This document shows positions 53,379 to 64,000 of a stretch of 64,000 bases of DNA, one piece after another. Source of the stretch: Ypsolopha sequella (Eukaryota > Arthropoda > Insecta > Lepidoptera > Ypsolophidae); the NCBI GenBank assembly GCA_934047225.1, contig OW203986.1, forward strand, positions 25,671,221 to 25,735,220, written 5' to 3'. The position numbers were made by a program, and so were the translations under genes. The first letter of the stretch is position 1. Each line of letters opens with the position of its first letter. The notes under the pieces are model-generated. The model was given only the letters and a program-made list of their open reading frames with translations. It did not search any database and was not told where the DNA came from.

Positions 53379-53671
53379 AACGGCCAAAATACAATTGTTA
53401 GCTAAGAAAACTTATTGTTAAAAGTTTGCTATATGCATAAACATACTTTTAATGATAATATAAAATCCATTAATGATATTATGGTAGCTTCAAAATAATT
53501 GGATTTTCAATAAGGGTGATATCAGATTATTTAAGGAATTTACGGCTGATATCACGACTTTGGAAAAGCTAATTGTTTTATAGTTATTTTAATATGATTC
53601 AAAATATGTTTATGCATAGAGCAAACTTTTATCAATAAGTTTCCTTAGCTAAAAGTTGTATTTTGATCGTT
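53379..53671. mobile_element. MITE with 67-bp inverted ends
   Basis: The ends share CAAAATACAA, TTAGCTAAG, AAACTTATTG, AAAAGTTTGCT and TATGCATAAACATA as inverted repeats. Length 293 bp, AT-rich centre. Confidence 0.85.
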
Positions 53672-53708
53672 ATAATGATTTCTTAGTATTTTGTTATAAA
53701 TTCATATA

Positions 53709-54335
53709 TATGACCCTTAAGGCACTACGGAAAAAAATCGACACTTTTAGAATTTTAGAATTTAAAATAGTATATTCTTTTTCTCTTTCTAGGGATCTGA
53801 TAAACAGAAACGCGATTAGAGAAATTCGGCTCGATAAAAATATTTTTTTGAAATGAGATCGTTTTCGACACTATTTCTCCTGGTTTGACAATTTGGAATG
53901 ACATATGGATGGCATGTCGATGCCTCCGGGGACCCTCGGGCTGGGACTTACCTCGGCCAGAGAATTAGTCTGGCCATACAACGAGGTAACGCTACCAGCC
54001 TGCTAGGTACTCTCCCGCACGACGGCAGCGACCTCGATAGATTTTTTTATTTAGTTTAATTTAAAATATTATTTAGTTTTAGTTTTATTATTTTTTTTGT
54101 TATGTATTTGATTTACTATTGAATAAAAGATGGCAATTATATTTCATTAGATGTGTTTTAACAGTATCTAAGACCGTAAAACGAAAATGTGATTGCAACT
54201 TGATTACATTTTATATTAATAAAAACCGACGTTTTGCTACTTTTCCTCGAGTTCATCCCTGTCGCACTGAGGGTTTTTTCGCATATGGAGTAACAGGGAC
54301 ACTAAAAAATTTACATATCGCCTTAAGAGCGTTAA
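53709..54335 (+). mobile_element. CTTAAGG-ended element, split by a LINE tail
   Basis: Starts CTTAAGGCACTACGG and ends ATATCGCCTTAAG. The halves correspond to the continuous copy at 62858-63256. The LINE tail at 53915-54128 interrupts it. Confidence 0.75.
53915..54128 (+). mobile_element. LINE 3' end with 7-bp TSD
   Basis: A GC-rich part (GGGACTTACCTCGGCCAGAG, GAGGTAACGCTACCAGCCTG) is followed by an AT-rich tail ending TTGAATAAAA. GATGGCA is duplicated at 53908-53914 and 54129-54135. Same family as 12121-12345. Confidence 0.8.
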
Positions 54336-55150
54336 TTATTCTCGTGACAAGTCACACTTGTCAGCACCTCTGATACTTACTTCGTATATATACCATGATG
54401 ACATGCTTAACTTTACAGAACCTTCATCCTATGCAGCTCTTTCTTATTTCAGGAAGATGGCGCCTACGAGTATCTTCAGCTATATCTCTCCATATAGAAT
54501 ATCACAGCGCCATAATCAAGAGCATTTGTAGCGTATACCCTTTATGAGGCGACGTGGAAGAGGCTATCTCTACCTCAGGCACCCTGTTGTGGACTTACGT
54601 TAATGATATTTACTTAGACTACCACCACACACCTACAAAAAACCTCAAGTCCACACTCACATGCAAACAAAATTGAATTTTACCCATACGAGTTTAGGTT
54701 TCAAATGCATTGGCAGCGAAGCACAGCGTTTACTGAGGCACTTCTGTGCCGTTAGCTTGAAAGTTTTATATTAGAAAGAACTTCAGGCTACAATTCAGCT
54801 GTTTGAATGGCTGATGTCTTAGTACAGAAGCCTTTGGTAATTTTAAAGTAGAAGGTATAATGGCAGAAATACTAATTTAAAAGTCTATTTATGAAAAGCA
54901 GTCCAGTTGTTTCAGCTTAACGTGACACGAAAATTGCCATCAGATTATTGCTAAATTAGGTGATACACACTGTTACACACACTCAGTCGCTGTCAATGCA
55001 GAAATTTAAATTTTCAAAAACACTTTTTTCTGTATTAATTTCCTCATCGTAAGCTGTTTTAATTTTCATAAGATCTACATGCTGCATTTAGAAAATTTTA
55101 CACTTTTCTTAATCTCATACTGAAGCCGCAGGCAAAGGAGTTATAATTCT
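54336..55150. other. Intergenic, no gene seen
   Basis: No gene or repeat supported. Confidence 0.4.
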
Positions 55151-55276
55151 TAGGTCCATTTGCACCAAGGAACTTAATCCAAGTTACCTAACTTTTGTTT
55201 ATCTCTACGGTTTAAAGTGATAAGCATGTGCTATTTAAAATAGTAAGCCTGGGTTAGATGCATGCAAATGGGTCTA
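55151..55276. mobile_element. Foldback MITE (TAGGTCCATTTGCA)
   Basis: TAGGTCCATTTGCACCA and the reverse complement of TGCATGCAAATGGGTCTA form the ends; similarity continues inward at lower identity for about 35 bases. Confidence 0.7.
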
Positions 55277-55398
55277 AACATGTTCCAAATTCACGTAAAA
55301 TTTAAGCCTGTATAAATTCTTTTCGGATAACCTTTACATGTTCGAATAATACATTAGCAAGTCTATAACGGCCATTATCCTGTCACGGCCGTCAGTTT

Positions 55399-55438
55399 CC
55401 GGAAGTGGTGCGTTGTGACGTCACATAACGACTTCCGG
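55399..55438. promoter_or_regulatory. Imperfect 40-bp palindrome centred on TGACGTCA
   Basis: CCGGAAGTGG and AACGACTTCCGG arms surround a perfect 12-base palindrome TGTGACGTCACA (55414-55425). TGACGTCA is the classical CRE/ATF site and CCGGAAGT is an ETS-type core, but no gene start is nearby, so this may only be repeat structure. Confidence 0.35.
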
Positions 55439-56605
55439 TGACATGAAATGACACATAAAATTACCAGTTTAGGGAGGGTGTGAGGGTACAATGAGTTCTG
55501 GTTTTATAGAATAAAGAATTTATTTCTTTTTAAATATGACTGGAATTAGACCGTTTTCAAGTTTCTTTACGGCGATTTATTATTCCATCATTCAAATTTA
55601 CAAAAACGTCAAATATTTAAAAGAGGTATCTTAGAAAAATGGATGTTATTGGCTTGAAAGAATGAATTCTCTTAAATCATTTGTTTTATTCTGCTATTTT
55701 GTCATAAATTTCCATTATTGGAAAAATATTAAAAATTCGTCAGCCAAATATTTTAACACATGCTTTCTGTTATAATTTATAAGACATCTTTTCCTTATAT
55801 TATTTAGAATAACATCTACATGATTTTTCACAATATCATTTTCATAAAAGTCATTCTAGACCAATTTTCGTATTCTAGAGAAATCTCTCCAACGCCAACT
55901 TTAAGATCATTAATTATTCATAAGAGTTATCTTGAAGTAACAATTTGAAAGCTTTTCCATTTATTTTCATAATAATAATAATTACTTATCTGAGTGGAAA
56001 GTTTATCTTTCCTGAAACTCCTATTTATTCATTAAATAGCATCGCTCAAATAATTTAGTGGTGAAATGTCTCTTTAATTTTGTTTTAAACAAATTTGGAG
56101 CATTTCAGCTACACTCGGGCATAATATAGGTATTTATGCTGAAATATGATTTTATCATCGTATAATTGGAAAGACAACAAATTTTTTTCATAAACAGACG
56201 TAGCTAGTAAATAATAATAGCCAATAAAGTACAGAAACCTAAAAAAATAACAAAGAAGAGGGGCATTCGCCATGTTTCACGACAAAGCACATTTTCCCCC
56301 AAAATATCACATTTTTACCAAACTTCGCAAATGTTAATATTGGGATAAGCCTTTGCTTGTTGTTGGCCCAAAAGTTTGTGGACCATCAAACTATTGTTAG
56401 TCTACAATAAGCGCACCCACAAGGCTCTAGAGGGAAAAGTTGAAGGACTACATTTTTGAGTTCTCTTGCGAACTTTAAAATGTAGTCTCAACTGAAACTA
56501 CATTTCTTGCACGAAAATGGTCATATTGGTCATTGCAGCTTTGCTTGTTTTTATATTCCCAAATCATCAACATCAATATCATCAGCCTAATAACGATCCA
56601 TCTCT
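55439..56605. other. Intergenic, no gene seen
   Basis: AT-rich. A small inverted pair (GGACTACATTTTTGAGTTC / GAACTTTAAAATGTAGTC) lies near 56445-56490. Confidence 0.4.
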
Positions 56606-56930
56606 TCTGGTATATGCATTTTGACTGTAAAGTCTTAGGTTTCGTTTTTGGAAAACCTGTTTGGATAAAATTTCCTCGATAGAAATAATTGTTGAAATGA
56701 GGTCTTCAAACACACTTTTTCTCCTCGTTTGACGAATAGGAATCATGTACAAAACTCAAACATAGAATTGGTTTCAACAATTCTTGATTTTGGAAATTTG
56801 AAAAGATATTTTTTTATTTTTTAGAAATATAAAACTATACTTGTTCTCTTTTCTCCCGGCGGCTCTTTCGGTTCGCATTTTTTCGCTTGGGGTGACAGTG
56901 ACAAAAATAAAATTCGCATCTGTGATTTAC
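56606..56930 (+). mobile_element. CTTAAG-family element, truncated copy
   Basis: GAGGTCTTCAAACACACTTT, TCGTTTGACGAATAGGAA and GGGTGACAGTGACAAAAATA match 62432-62852 in the same orientation. Confidence 0.8.
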
Positions 56931-57874
56931 GAATATAAGAAAGACGCAGTCCTTCTTGTACGTAAACAAAATAGCAAAAAATACATAAATACAATTACAT
57001 ATTGCACTTTTTTTTCTAAAGTTGTTTACTTATTTATATTATTCTAGATCCGCCGTTCCGTTATTCAAAGGACTTATACAGAATAGACAACTTTTATCTC
57101 GAAAATCACTCTTACTACTCAGATAAGCAATCAATTGAAATAGGTTAGTTACTCTTCCAGTATATTTATATGACCTTACATTATCCCTAAAAACAATCAC
57201 AGTCCAGATCGAGGCTATGATTCATCGTACAGATTCAGTTTTGAAACAGATATTAAGTGTTGTAACGTAAGCTTGAGTAGAAATAAACTTATATTTTCAA
57301 ACTTTCCCCTGAATTGAGTGGTTTCTCAAGAAAACTGTAAATTGAAAAACATCCCTGCAGCCAGCCGGCCCAGTATGCTTGAGCAGTTTTTATCACGCTC
57401 TAGAGAATTCCGCATAAAACTAGGGAACTTCAGAGATGTTCGCTCCAAGCTACTTCATCTTGGTAATCACTGTAAGAATGAAATATTCAATGTGATTTAG
57501 TTTATAGAGAAATGATTTGCTTTCAAAACAATAAATCGACCACGAGCAGTTGATACAAAGTTAATTCAATAACCTTTATGGAAAATTTCAAGGCTCATGT
57601 AGTATTTTTTTTTTTAAATAATAGGATTGTGGATATATTTTTACATATTATATTTGGCCTAGTTATGATTTTACTTGTAAAGCTTAACAGTAATTCAAAA
57701 ATTAAATAAAATTATTGACTTAGCATAAAACTAAAAACATTTTAAATTAATATTAAAAAGTAGTGAGGAACAAAACCAACATTTTATTCTGCCAAGTGGC
57801 TGCGTTATTACCTCGATCTCAGACTAAAAAATTTCAAGAAATATGTATATTTTGGCCCTCATGAAAGGACAGTC
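56931..57874. other. Intergenic, no gene seen
   Basis: AT-rich, no supported feature. Confidence 0.4.
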
Positions 57875-58285
57875 ATCGGTCGAACTCGCTTCGATTAAAT
57901 TATGTTTCGGTACGTTAATTCGAAAACCATTTCGAGGTTTAGGTTTAACGAGCCGTATGTTAGATTTGGTGATCAACATTTTAATGAAAAAGCTGCATTT
58001 TCCATTCGCCTTCGCGTGGCATCACTTAAGAAATGGCTATTTAGAAATGTGTCCTTTGCTATCAAGATAAATTTATAATAATTTGTTGTCGTCTGATTTG
58101 ACAGATGTATGGCAAATGAGTAGACAGACAGAGACAGACCACTTTTTTTTAAAAGCAATCACACCAATCGGTATAACGTCTAATATTCTCAAGTGTTTAA
58201 AAAGTCATTAAAAATAATAGTTAGTTTATAATGAAAAGTATGTCCTAAAATGGCGTATATCTCCTAAAAAAAAAAATTTAAAAAA
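57875..58285 (-). repeat. Dispersed repeat, inverted copy of 24.7 kb
   Basis: Matches 24652-25062 on the opposite strand over about 400 bases. Confidence 0.8.
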
Positions 58286-58349
58286 ATCTTTTAGAAAGCT
58301 ATGGGGATTTAGAGGACCGAAATATATCAAAGATTTATATTTTTATTAT

Positions 58350-58405
58350 TTTACTACATACATACATATTTTCACGCCTGTCTCCCAGAGGGATAGATAG
58401 AGACT

Positions 58406-58437
<32 letters not shown>

Positions 58438-58515
58438 CTGCTGCGGTTCTGACACACCTTTTTCACATTTTCCACATCCATTAATGTAGTCATACAAGAT
58501 TTTTTTTCTATTCTT
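58350..58515 (-). repeat. Dispersed repeat with (TA)n
   Basis: ACATACATACATATTTTCAC, CTCCCAGAGGGATAGATAGA and a (TA)16-like run at 58410-58437, then TTCTGACACACC. It resembles a repeat widespread in Lepidoptera. Confidence 0.6.
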
Positions 58516-59068
58516 ACTGTTTTTCATTCAAGAGGGCTCCAAATATATCTTGCTTTAATTTATTTATGTCTTTTTTAAAATTAATTCTACTATACCTATA
58601 AAATCTATAAATATTTATAATACATTTACTTTACAAAAAGCAGAGTATAAATTTATTAATGTTTTAAATAATTAGATTTTTTTGCGATTGTCGGCAGTGG
58701 CTGAAACAACGCCAATATGTTGATAAAAAAACACTTGTGCTATTTCACATTTAATTAAATTGATATTGTGAAACAGTACAAGTCTCTTTATAAAGATTTT
58801 AATATAAAAATAAGATTTAAGTCCAAAGTTTACGTGGCTCTATTTCCAATAAAATTCAAATTTATTTCGCGGTCTCATTTAAACACAGTATCCAATACTT
58901 TTCTATTGAGTATAAATCTTTCAGCTGTAAAATCCTGTTCATTGGTTCGATCAGTCTCACTGAATTTTTATACCAATAAAATTAAATTTATACGAGTATT
59001 GAGAGAAAGTTTACGTTTCCCTTTTATAAAATAAAGAGAATAAAAAGTTATGGGTTCATTATATAATA
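58516..59068. other. Intergenic with a repeat scrap
   Basis: At 58725-58790 AACACTTGTGC and GTGAAACAGTACAAGT resemble the arms of the hairpin elements at 44.7 and 50.6 kb. No gene. Confidence 0.45.
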
Positions 59069-59470
59069 GATCATTACCTATGAAATTGCTTAAGTTTTCT
59101 TACAGATTTATTTCTGTAATTAAATGGCTATTTTCATTATTTGCTTTTTGTTCGAAAGTTGATTTCAAGGTTTTACATCTGCGTATAAAATTTTGTTTTT
59201 ATTGTCAGTTTAATAACTAAAATTTAATATTTAAAAACAGTTCCATAATCCTAAATGCCATCCGTTTCCATGATAAGATTCGTAATATTGTTTTACTGCA
59301 CATACTATACAAAAATTAAATAAATTTTGCTATTAGCTTAATGTTGTCTCATTTATACACAAAAGAAAGTATAATTTGTCATTCTTAAAGAAAATGCAAA
59401 AATGTTAGTACTGAAAATTGAGTTTCCTTCAAATTCTCCATAGAAAACAGCAATTTCATAGGTAATGATC
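59069..59470 (+). mobile_element. MITE, 22-bp perfect inverted ends
   Basis: Positions 59069-59090 (GATCATTACCTATGAAATTG...) and 59449-59470 are exact reverse complements. The interior matches 35391-35744 and, reversed, 7430-7786. Confidence 0.92.
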
Positions 59471-60148
59471 AAATATTATACAAGTTTGATTTACAGACAG
59501 CTATTTTATCTCACAAAGTCCGTTTGCAATGGTTGTAGTAGTGCGTGCTACCAAGCACTTTATTTATTGCGCGTCACCTCAGGACATAGAGAAACTGTCC
59601 CTAAAGAGTTGCAATGACACTTGGTTTGTTCTAAATCAATTCCGACAACTTTCTATGCGCTTTCACGCGCTCTGGTTGGCAAAAGCCACGAACTGATAGA
59701 GAAAGAGATAATCCCCGTTAAGTGGGAGTGAGATGCATACAGTCAAGTCTATGCAAAAACACTGATTAGTTGGCGAAATCGGACAGTAACAGTAATTTCT
59801 TCACAGGGCTATCTGTTCGATGCCTCTGGACTACTTGGGTGCAGTACAAAACGCGCTTACCTGTCTTTCACACACACACAAACACACCCTCTCACACACA
59901 CACACACACCCTCACACATAACATAACTCTCTCACACGTCCACACAAATACACTCTCACATCACTTCACATACTCTAGAATTGTAATAGTTTGGTTTTGA
60001 ATTAGTTTTTACACATTTAATTTTAGCTAAGTTATAATAATACACCATAAATATATTCTTGTTTATTTAAGAAAGTTAATGCAACTCCTAGAAAAATATG
60101 ACCACACCTTACAACATACACCTTACACCTGTTACAACATGTAACAGA
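59471..60148. other. Intergenic with (CA)n microsatellite
   Basis: A CA/CT-rich simple repeat covers about 59868-59965. At 60090-60108 a TATGACCACACCTTA fragment is a detached end of the neighbouring MITE. Confidence 0.6.
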
Positions 60149-60392
60149 AAGGTGTGGCCATATTTGAAGAGCCTATACAGACAATGGTATAGACCAACTT
60201 TTAAGATGGAGCCAACATGAAATCTCGAGAAAAAAATCTGCCCTTCTATACATTTCGGCCGGGTAGCTATTGCATTTTTCTATGAAACAGTTATTTTTTT
60301 TTCGTGATTTCAAGGTTGGTTCCGTAGTAAAAGTATGGTTCCGTAGTAATATGCCATTGACTAAATAAGCTCTTCAAATATGACCCCACCTT
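60149..60392. mobile_element. MITE (AAGGTGTGGCCATATTTGAA)
   Basis: The ends pair as 24-base inverted repeats (60149-60172, 60369-60392) with two mismatches. A second inner inverted pair, GAGCCAACATGAAATC and GATTTCAAGGTTGGTTC, extends the fold. Confidence 0.85.
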
Positions 60393-60745
60393 ACTGCTAA
60401 ACGTTGTATAGTAGGATCAAAGTTAAATAAAACACCAAGCGATACAAACGAGACTCTCTATTTAAATAAACATGCAATTTTGCAACGACCTTTACAATTT
60501 CCTATTTGCTTGTTGTCCCAGCAAACATAGGGTAATAAAAAAGTTATGAGAATCTGCAATAGGTACAAAAGATACCGTTATTTCCAATTTCAATTCCACG
60601 GCAAAGGAAATTGCTGTCCGCGGGCTATTGGGCAAGATTAGGTGGTGTCTTAGTGTCATAGTATCTAGGGAACCCTCCTTTGTAAATTATATATTCATAA
60701 ATGTAACTGCCAGTTTGTTTAGGTGTGGTTTTTTCATAGTTCACA
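60393..60745. other. Intergenic, no gene seen
   Basis: No supported feature. Confidence 0.4.
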
Positions 60746-60790
60746 ATTGGAAATACCCCTGTCACCGCTTCGGGGATTCATGTCGTGACG
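60746..60790 (+). repeat. SINE 3' end fragment
   Basis: CCGCTTCGGGGATTCATGTC then GTGACG matches the 3' end of the SINE at 6165-6512. Confidence 0.7.
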
Positions 60791-60850
60791 AAATGTTTAT
60801 GGGTTTATTTGGTAAAAAATTATTTGTGTCCTTAAATAAATATTAAAAAC

Positions 60851-60991
60851 AACGGATTTATCTCACTTTTTTAACTGTGCAAGGAGGCACAGGTCGAAAT
60901 TTCAAAGAGTCCTGATGATGATGAATCATAATCTCAACGAAAACAAAACCTGTGTCTCCTTGTACAGTTAAAAAAGTGAGTTGAATCCGTT
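60851..60991. mobile_element. Hairpin element, 44-bp arms
   Basis: Arms 60851-60894 and 60948-60991 match at about 40 of 44 positions (shared CTCACTTTTTTAACTG). TATTAAAA stands on both sides. The loop carries TCCTGATGATGATGA and CAACGAAAAC, reminiscent of hammerhead boxes but without a clear helix II. Confidence 0.8.
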
Positions 60992-61659
60992 ATTAAAATA
61001 CGAGTATTTATGATGAAAACTCACTCTGATTTTTATTTAAGTCTTCACTAAGGGAACACTTTATATTTGGGATTTCAAATAATAGCAGTTATCCAAGCAG
61101 AATACTTTAAGCCCGTTCATCTTTAAACAACGTTTATTAAAAAGATTTATTTATTAAGTATCAAAATATTATTGAAAATAATATTTCCATTCATTTAAAA
61201 TAAACTATACAGAGAATCGATTTGTTATTAAATAACTCTTGATTCACATGTTACAAATTGTGAGAGAATCCGCGGGAAAAAGGCTAGCTTTGCAATAAAT
61301 AAAGAGTCACTTAAGCCTAAGGCTAGGAATTGGAATTATGAATCTATTGAAAGATAAAAGGAAACGGATGTTTGCGTCGATATTTTCAAGGGGCTTTCCT
61401 ATTTCACATACTTTATTGAGATTTGACGTCTCCAAAATACTTTGGTGATGATTCAGTCAATCTACTTGACAAGACCTTTGTCATTCTAGACAAGACCTAT
61501 TTATCTTTTGCTATAATATTTTTAAAAGCAGAGACGTGGAAACAAATTTATATTTTTTCACAGTCATTTTTTTATCAAAATATTGCATGTGGATTATTGT
61601 GGATTGCATTATTATTGTGGATTGATTTAATAAACTGGCTTTTTAACTTTTTTTCTACA
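60992..61659. other. Intergenic, no gene seen
   Basis: AT-rich. ATTGTGGATTG repeats near 61594-61625. Confidence 0.4.
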
Positions 61660-62411
61660 TCTACACTAATATTATGAAAAATTTTAATGTGTTTTTTTGG
61701 AGAAAGTAATTTCTGGATCTACTGAACCGACTTTAAAATTCTTTTACTGTTTTAATGGTTAGAGGGTTAGACTCTTCACTTGGATATAGGCTATAGTTGG
61801 TTCCCTGGGGACAGGCGGACAGGCAGTTCCCTAAGGACAAAGCCATTAAGAGGCTATGCGAATTTTATTTTTGTCACTGTCACTCCAAGCGAACAATCGC
61901 GCAGTGCGAGAGGGGCGGAATCAGGGCAAAAGGGGAAAAAAGTTGGTTTTATATTTTTATTATAAAAACTAAAATAGCTAGCAAAATTTCAAATATCGAA
62001 TCTCTAGAAATTGTTGAAACACACCCAATAAAATATGTTTGAGTTCTGTATATGGTTCCTATTCGTCAAACGAGGAGAAAAAGTGTGTTTGAAGACCTCT
62101 TTTTAATAATTATTTCTATCGAGTAAAATGTATCCAAAACCCTAGATTATATAGTCAAAATGCATATACCAGTTTTTTTTTTTAATTTTCCGTATATTTC
62201 ATGAAATACACAGAAAAGAAACACCCGTATTTTTTTCGCATATCGCCTTAGTAAAATTCGCGTGGGTAATATCTGGAACCACTGAACCGATTTTGAAAAT
62301 TCTTTGGTTTTTGTAATGGACATAGGCTATAGTTACCTTAGAATTGGCAGTTCCTTAAGGATATAGTTATTAATTATATTTATCTGTGTGAAACCGCGGG
62401 CAAAAGGCTAG
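61660..62411 (+). mobile_element. Non-autonomous Helitron carrying another element
   Basis: The left end is TCTACACTAATATTATG, preceded by A. The right end is CCGCGGGCAAAAGGCTAG followed by T. TC...CTAG inserted between A and T is the Helitron hallmark, and this left end is familiar from lepidopteran Helitrons. A CTTAAG-family element lies inside (61848-62248), and CTGAACCGA(C/T)TTTAAAA-type sequence occurs on both sides of it, so two Helitron copies may be fused. Confidence 0.75.
61848..62248 (-). mobile_element. CTTAAG-family element, inverted copy inside Helitron
   Basis: It is the reverse complement of 62432-62852 over nearly its whole length, with shared CGCGCAGTGCGAGAGG, CTCAAAC-type and CATTTTGACTATATAATCTA blocks. 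Confidence 0.85.
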
Positions 62412-62431
62412 TAATTTTATACTTGGGGCTT

Positions 62432-62852
62432 AAGGCGATATGCGAAAAAAATACGGGTGTTTCTTTTCTGTGTATTTCATGAAAAACACTAAAATTTTTT
62501 TAAATTTCTGGTGTATGCATTTTGACTATATAATCTAGGGTTTTGAAATTGAAAAACATGTTTGGATAAATTTTCCTCGATAGAAATAAATGTTGAAATG
62601 AGGTCTTCAAACACACTTTTTCTTCTCGTTTGACGAATAAGAACCATGTACAGAACTCAAACATATTTTATTAGGTGTGTTTTAACAATATCTAGAGATT
62701 TGATATTTGAAATTTTGCTAGCTATTTTAGTTTTTTTAATAAAAATATTAAACTAACTTTTTCCCTTTTGCCCTGAATCCGCCCCTCTCGCACTGCGCGA
62801 TTTTTCGCTTGGAGTGACAGTGACAAAAATAAAATTTGCATACCCTCTTAAG
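62432..62852 (+). mobile_element. CTTAAG-family element
   Basis: Starts CTTAAGGCGATATGCGAA and ends TTTGCATACCCTCTTAAG, an imperfect inverted repeat. No coding capacity. Confidence 0.85.
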
Positions 62853-62857
62853 GGGCT

Positions 62858-63256
62858 ATACCGTGAAAATTGACACTGTTTGAAGTTATTTATCTGCTCT
62901 TTTAATGAAGTTCCAAGTAAAATAAATTAGTATAATATATTTTGGGACCTTTTACTAGATTTTGGTCTATCAGAAACGCGATAGGAGGAATTTCATTCGA
63001 TAAAGGTCTAAATTTACACTTTTTTGATATTCTGACAAATTAGGATAGCATACAGACTTGAAAAATATTTATTTAGATGGGTTTTAACTACACCTAAATT
63101 ACTGGTTATGGAAATTTTTGTAGCTATTTTAGTTAATTTTGAATTAATTTAAAACCGACTTTTTGACAATTTTCCCCGATTCCGTCCCTTTCGCACTGCG
63201 GGTCTTTCTGCCTGGAGTAACGGGGACCTTTGCTAGCACGGTATATCACCTTAAAC
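62858..63256 (+). mobile_element. CTTAAG-family element, diverged copy
   Basis: Lies head to tail behind the previous copy. TAGGATAGCATACAGACTTG, ATTCCGTCCCTTTCGCACTG and CACCTTAA follow the order of 53709-54335 without the LINE insertion, so it shows the empty site. Confidence 0.75.
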
Positions 63257-63569
63257 AGACGTTCTGCTTATTCCATGCACAATTTAAATCCATTATAAAT
63301 CCTGATGCCGATTTTAATTATCCAACTATAATAACTATCAAACCTTTATCAAAGCTCCGTCACAAGCCACTAATGAAGATGTCTAGGCATTGAAGGAAGA
63401 CAACGCGACGCAATTTCCGGTTTTTAGTTTCAAAGAGCCGCGGCGGCGCTCTACACTTCCGGTAACTCTTGTTCATGAGATTTTACTATGGTTTTGCTAT
63501 ACTCAGAATTAGATTAATAAGTTAATCTGTTTATATAAAGTGATATATTTCATACTGGAGGCTTGGTAA
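63257..63569. other. Intergenic, no gene seen
   Basis: A CCGCGGCGGCGC patch lies at about 63438-63452. No gene is supported. Confidence 0.4.
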
Positions 63570-63740
63570 GTGATTGGTATCATGGTTTGATAAGACTTTT
63601 TGCTAATAAAATTTCGCAAAAAAAAAATTTTATCCTCTCATACTCGTAGTAATACTCGGGGCTGAGCTTGCATTTGTGGGGTACACAAAAACAAATATTT
63701 ACGAATTAGGCTGTATAAATTAATGCCACCTTGTACAATA
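63570..63740 (+). repeat. Weak dispersed repeat shared with 11.7 kb
   Basis: CATACTGGAGGCTTGGTAAG and CTGTATAAATTAATGCCACC match both ends of 11730-11940; the centre differs. Confidence 0.45.
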
Positions 63741-63825
63741 ATTAACTTCAGGCTGCGCCACGTAATGGGTTAAGTTGAGAATAATTATTGACACTAGGAA
63801 AATTAAGACAAAACCACAGAGTCAT

Positions 63826-63995
63826 GACCTGAATCCCCAAAGGTTGTTAGAAGTGTTTCTATGTATGAAATGCAAGTCACAGCCCACACCCGTACACCCG
63901 CGTTTTACCGATGATTATTACGTCCCAGTCTTACCTAGAGACCCCTTCGAAGTAATTCGGGGCAGAGTAAGAGGACAGCTCACAGGAAAAAAAAC
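63826..63995 (-). mobile_element. SINE, truncated by window end
   Basis: The minus-strand SINE body (ATGAAATGCAAGTCACAG, CCGATGATTATTACGTCCCA) matches 16978-17285. The end of the window cuts the head. Confidence 0.7.
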
Positions 63996-64000
63996 CAGGA

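Overview
The window reads as insect, most likely lepidopteran, nuclear DNA. It is AT-rich and gene-poor, with no operons, rRNA or stand-alone tRNA genes and no host protein-coding gene that I can support. The lepidopteran reading rests on repeats I recognise from that order: a dispersed repeat ending GGGTACGGAACCC, a tRNA-headed SINE, RTE-type LINE tails ending AYVQQW, and a Helitron starting TCTACACTAATATTA. The species is not determinable from sequence alone.

Layout. 1-2.6 kb: a decayed Ty3/gypsy element (minus strand) split by a small MITE in its protease region and by a stop codon in its RT. 2.6-9.1 kb: MITEs, two SINEs in inverted orientation, a (TA)n tract and a 49-bp perfect hairpin. 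9.3-10.6 kb: a gag-protease unit of a second gypsy element with unusual ends. 12-17.3 kb: LINE tails, a GC-rich block and a SINE. 17.8-22.2 kb: a complete young Ty3/gypsy retrotransposon with 177-bp LTRs, a TSD, PBS, PPT and one uninterrupted Gag-Pol frame. 22.4-22.9 kb: four tandem 125-bp repeats. 28.4-29.7 kb: a full-length but dead mariner. 30.4-36.2 kb: LINE 3' ends, nested insertions and a hAT remnant. 36.7-42.4 kb: a BEL/Pao element on the minus strand with nearly identical 1023-bp LTRs but no RT and almost no integrase. 43-64 kb: mostly MITEs, hairpin elements, satellites, a Helitron and dispersed repeats.

The region is best understood as layers of transposition. Older repeats were hit by younger ones, and several events can be read exactly from target-site duplications: BEL (CGAGT), the 17.8-kb gypsy (ATATA), the gag unit at 9.3 kb (CTCAG), RTE tails (GAAAAGCCT and AATATGTCTGT), and a LINE tail inside a MITE (GATGGCA). 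Only the 17.8-kb gypsy looks potentially autonomous. The BEL element looks recently mobilised in trans.

The least ordinary signal is a set of motifs resembling degenerate hammerhead ribozymes (a UGAUGA-like box, a helix II stem, GAAA and a palindromic helix III). They sit inside or beside hairpin elements at about 8.55, 12.4, 44.75 and 50.65 kb. Hammerhead motifs are known from Penelope-like retroelements, so these may be traces of such elements. All element boundaries and family names are from reading the sequence; no database search was run.
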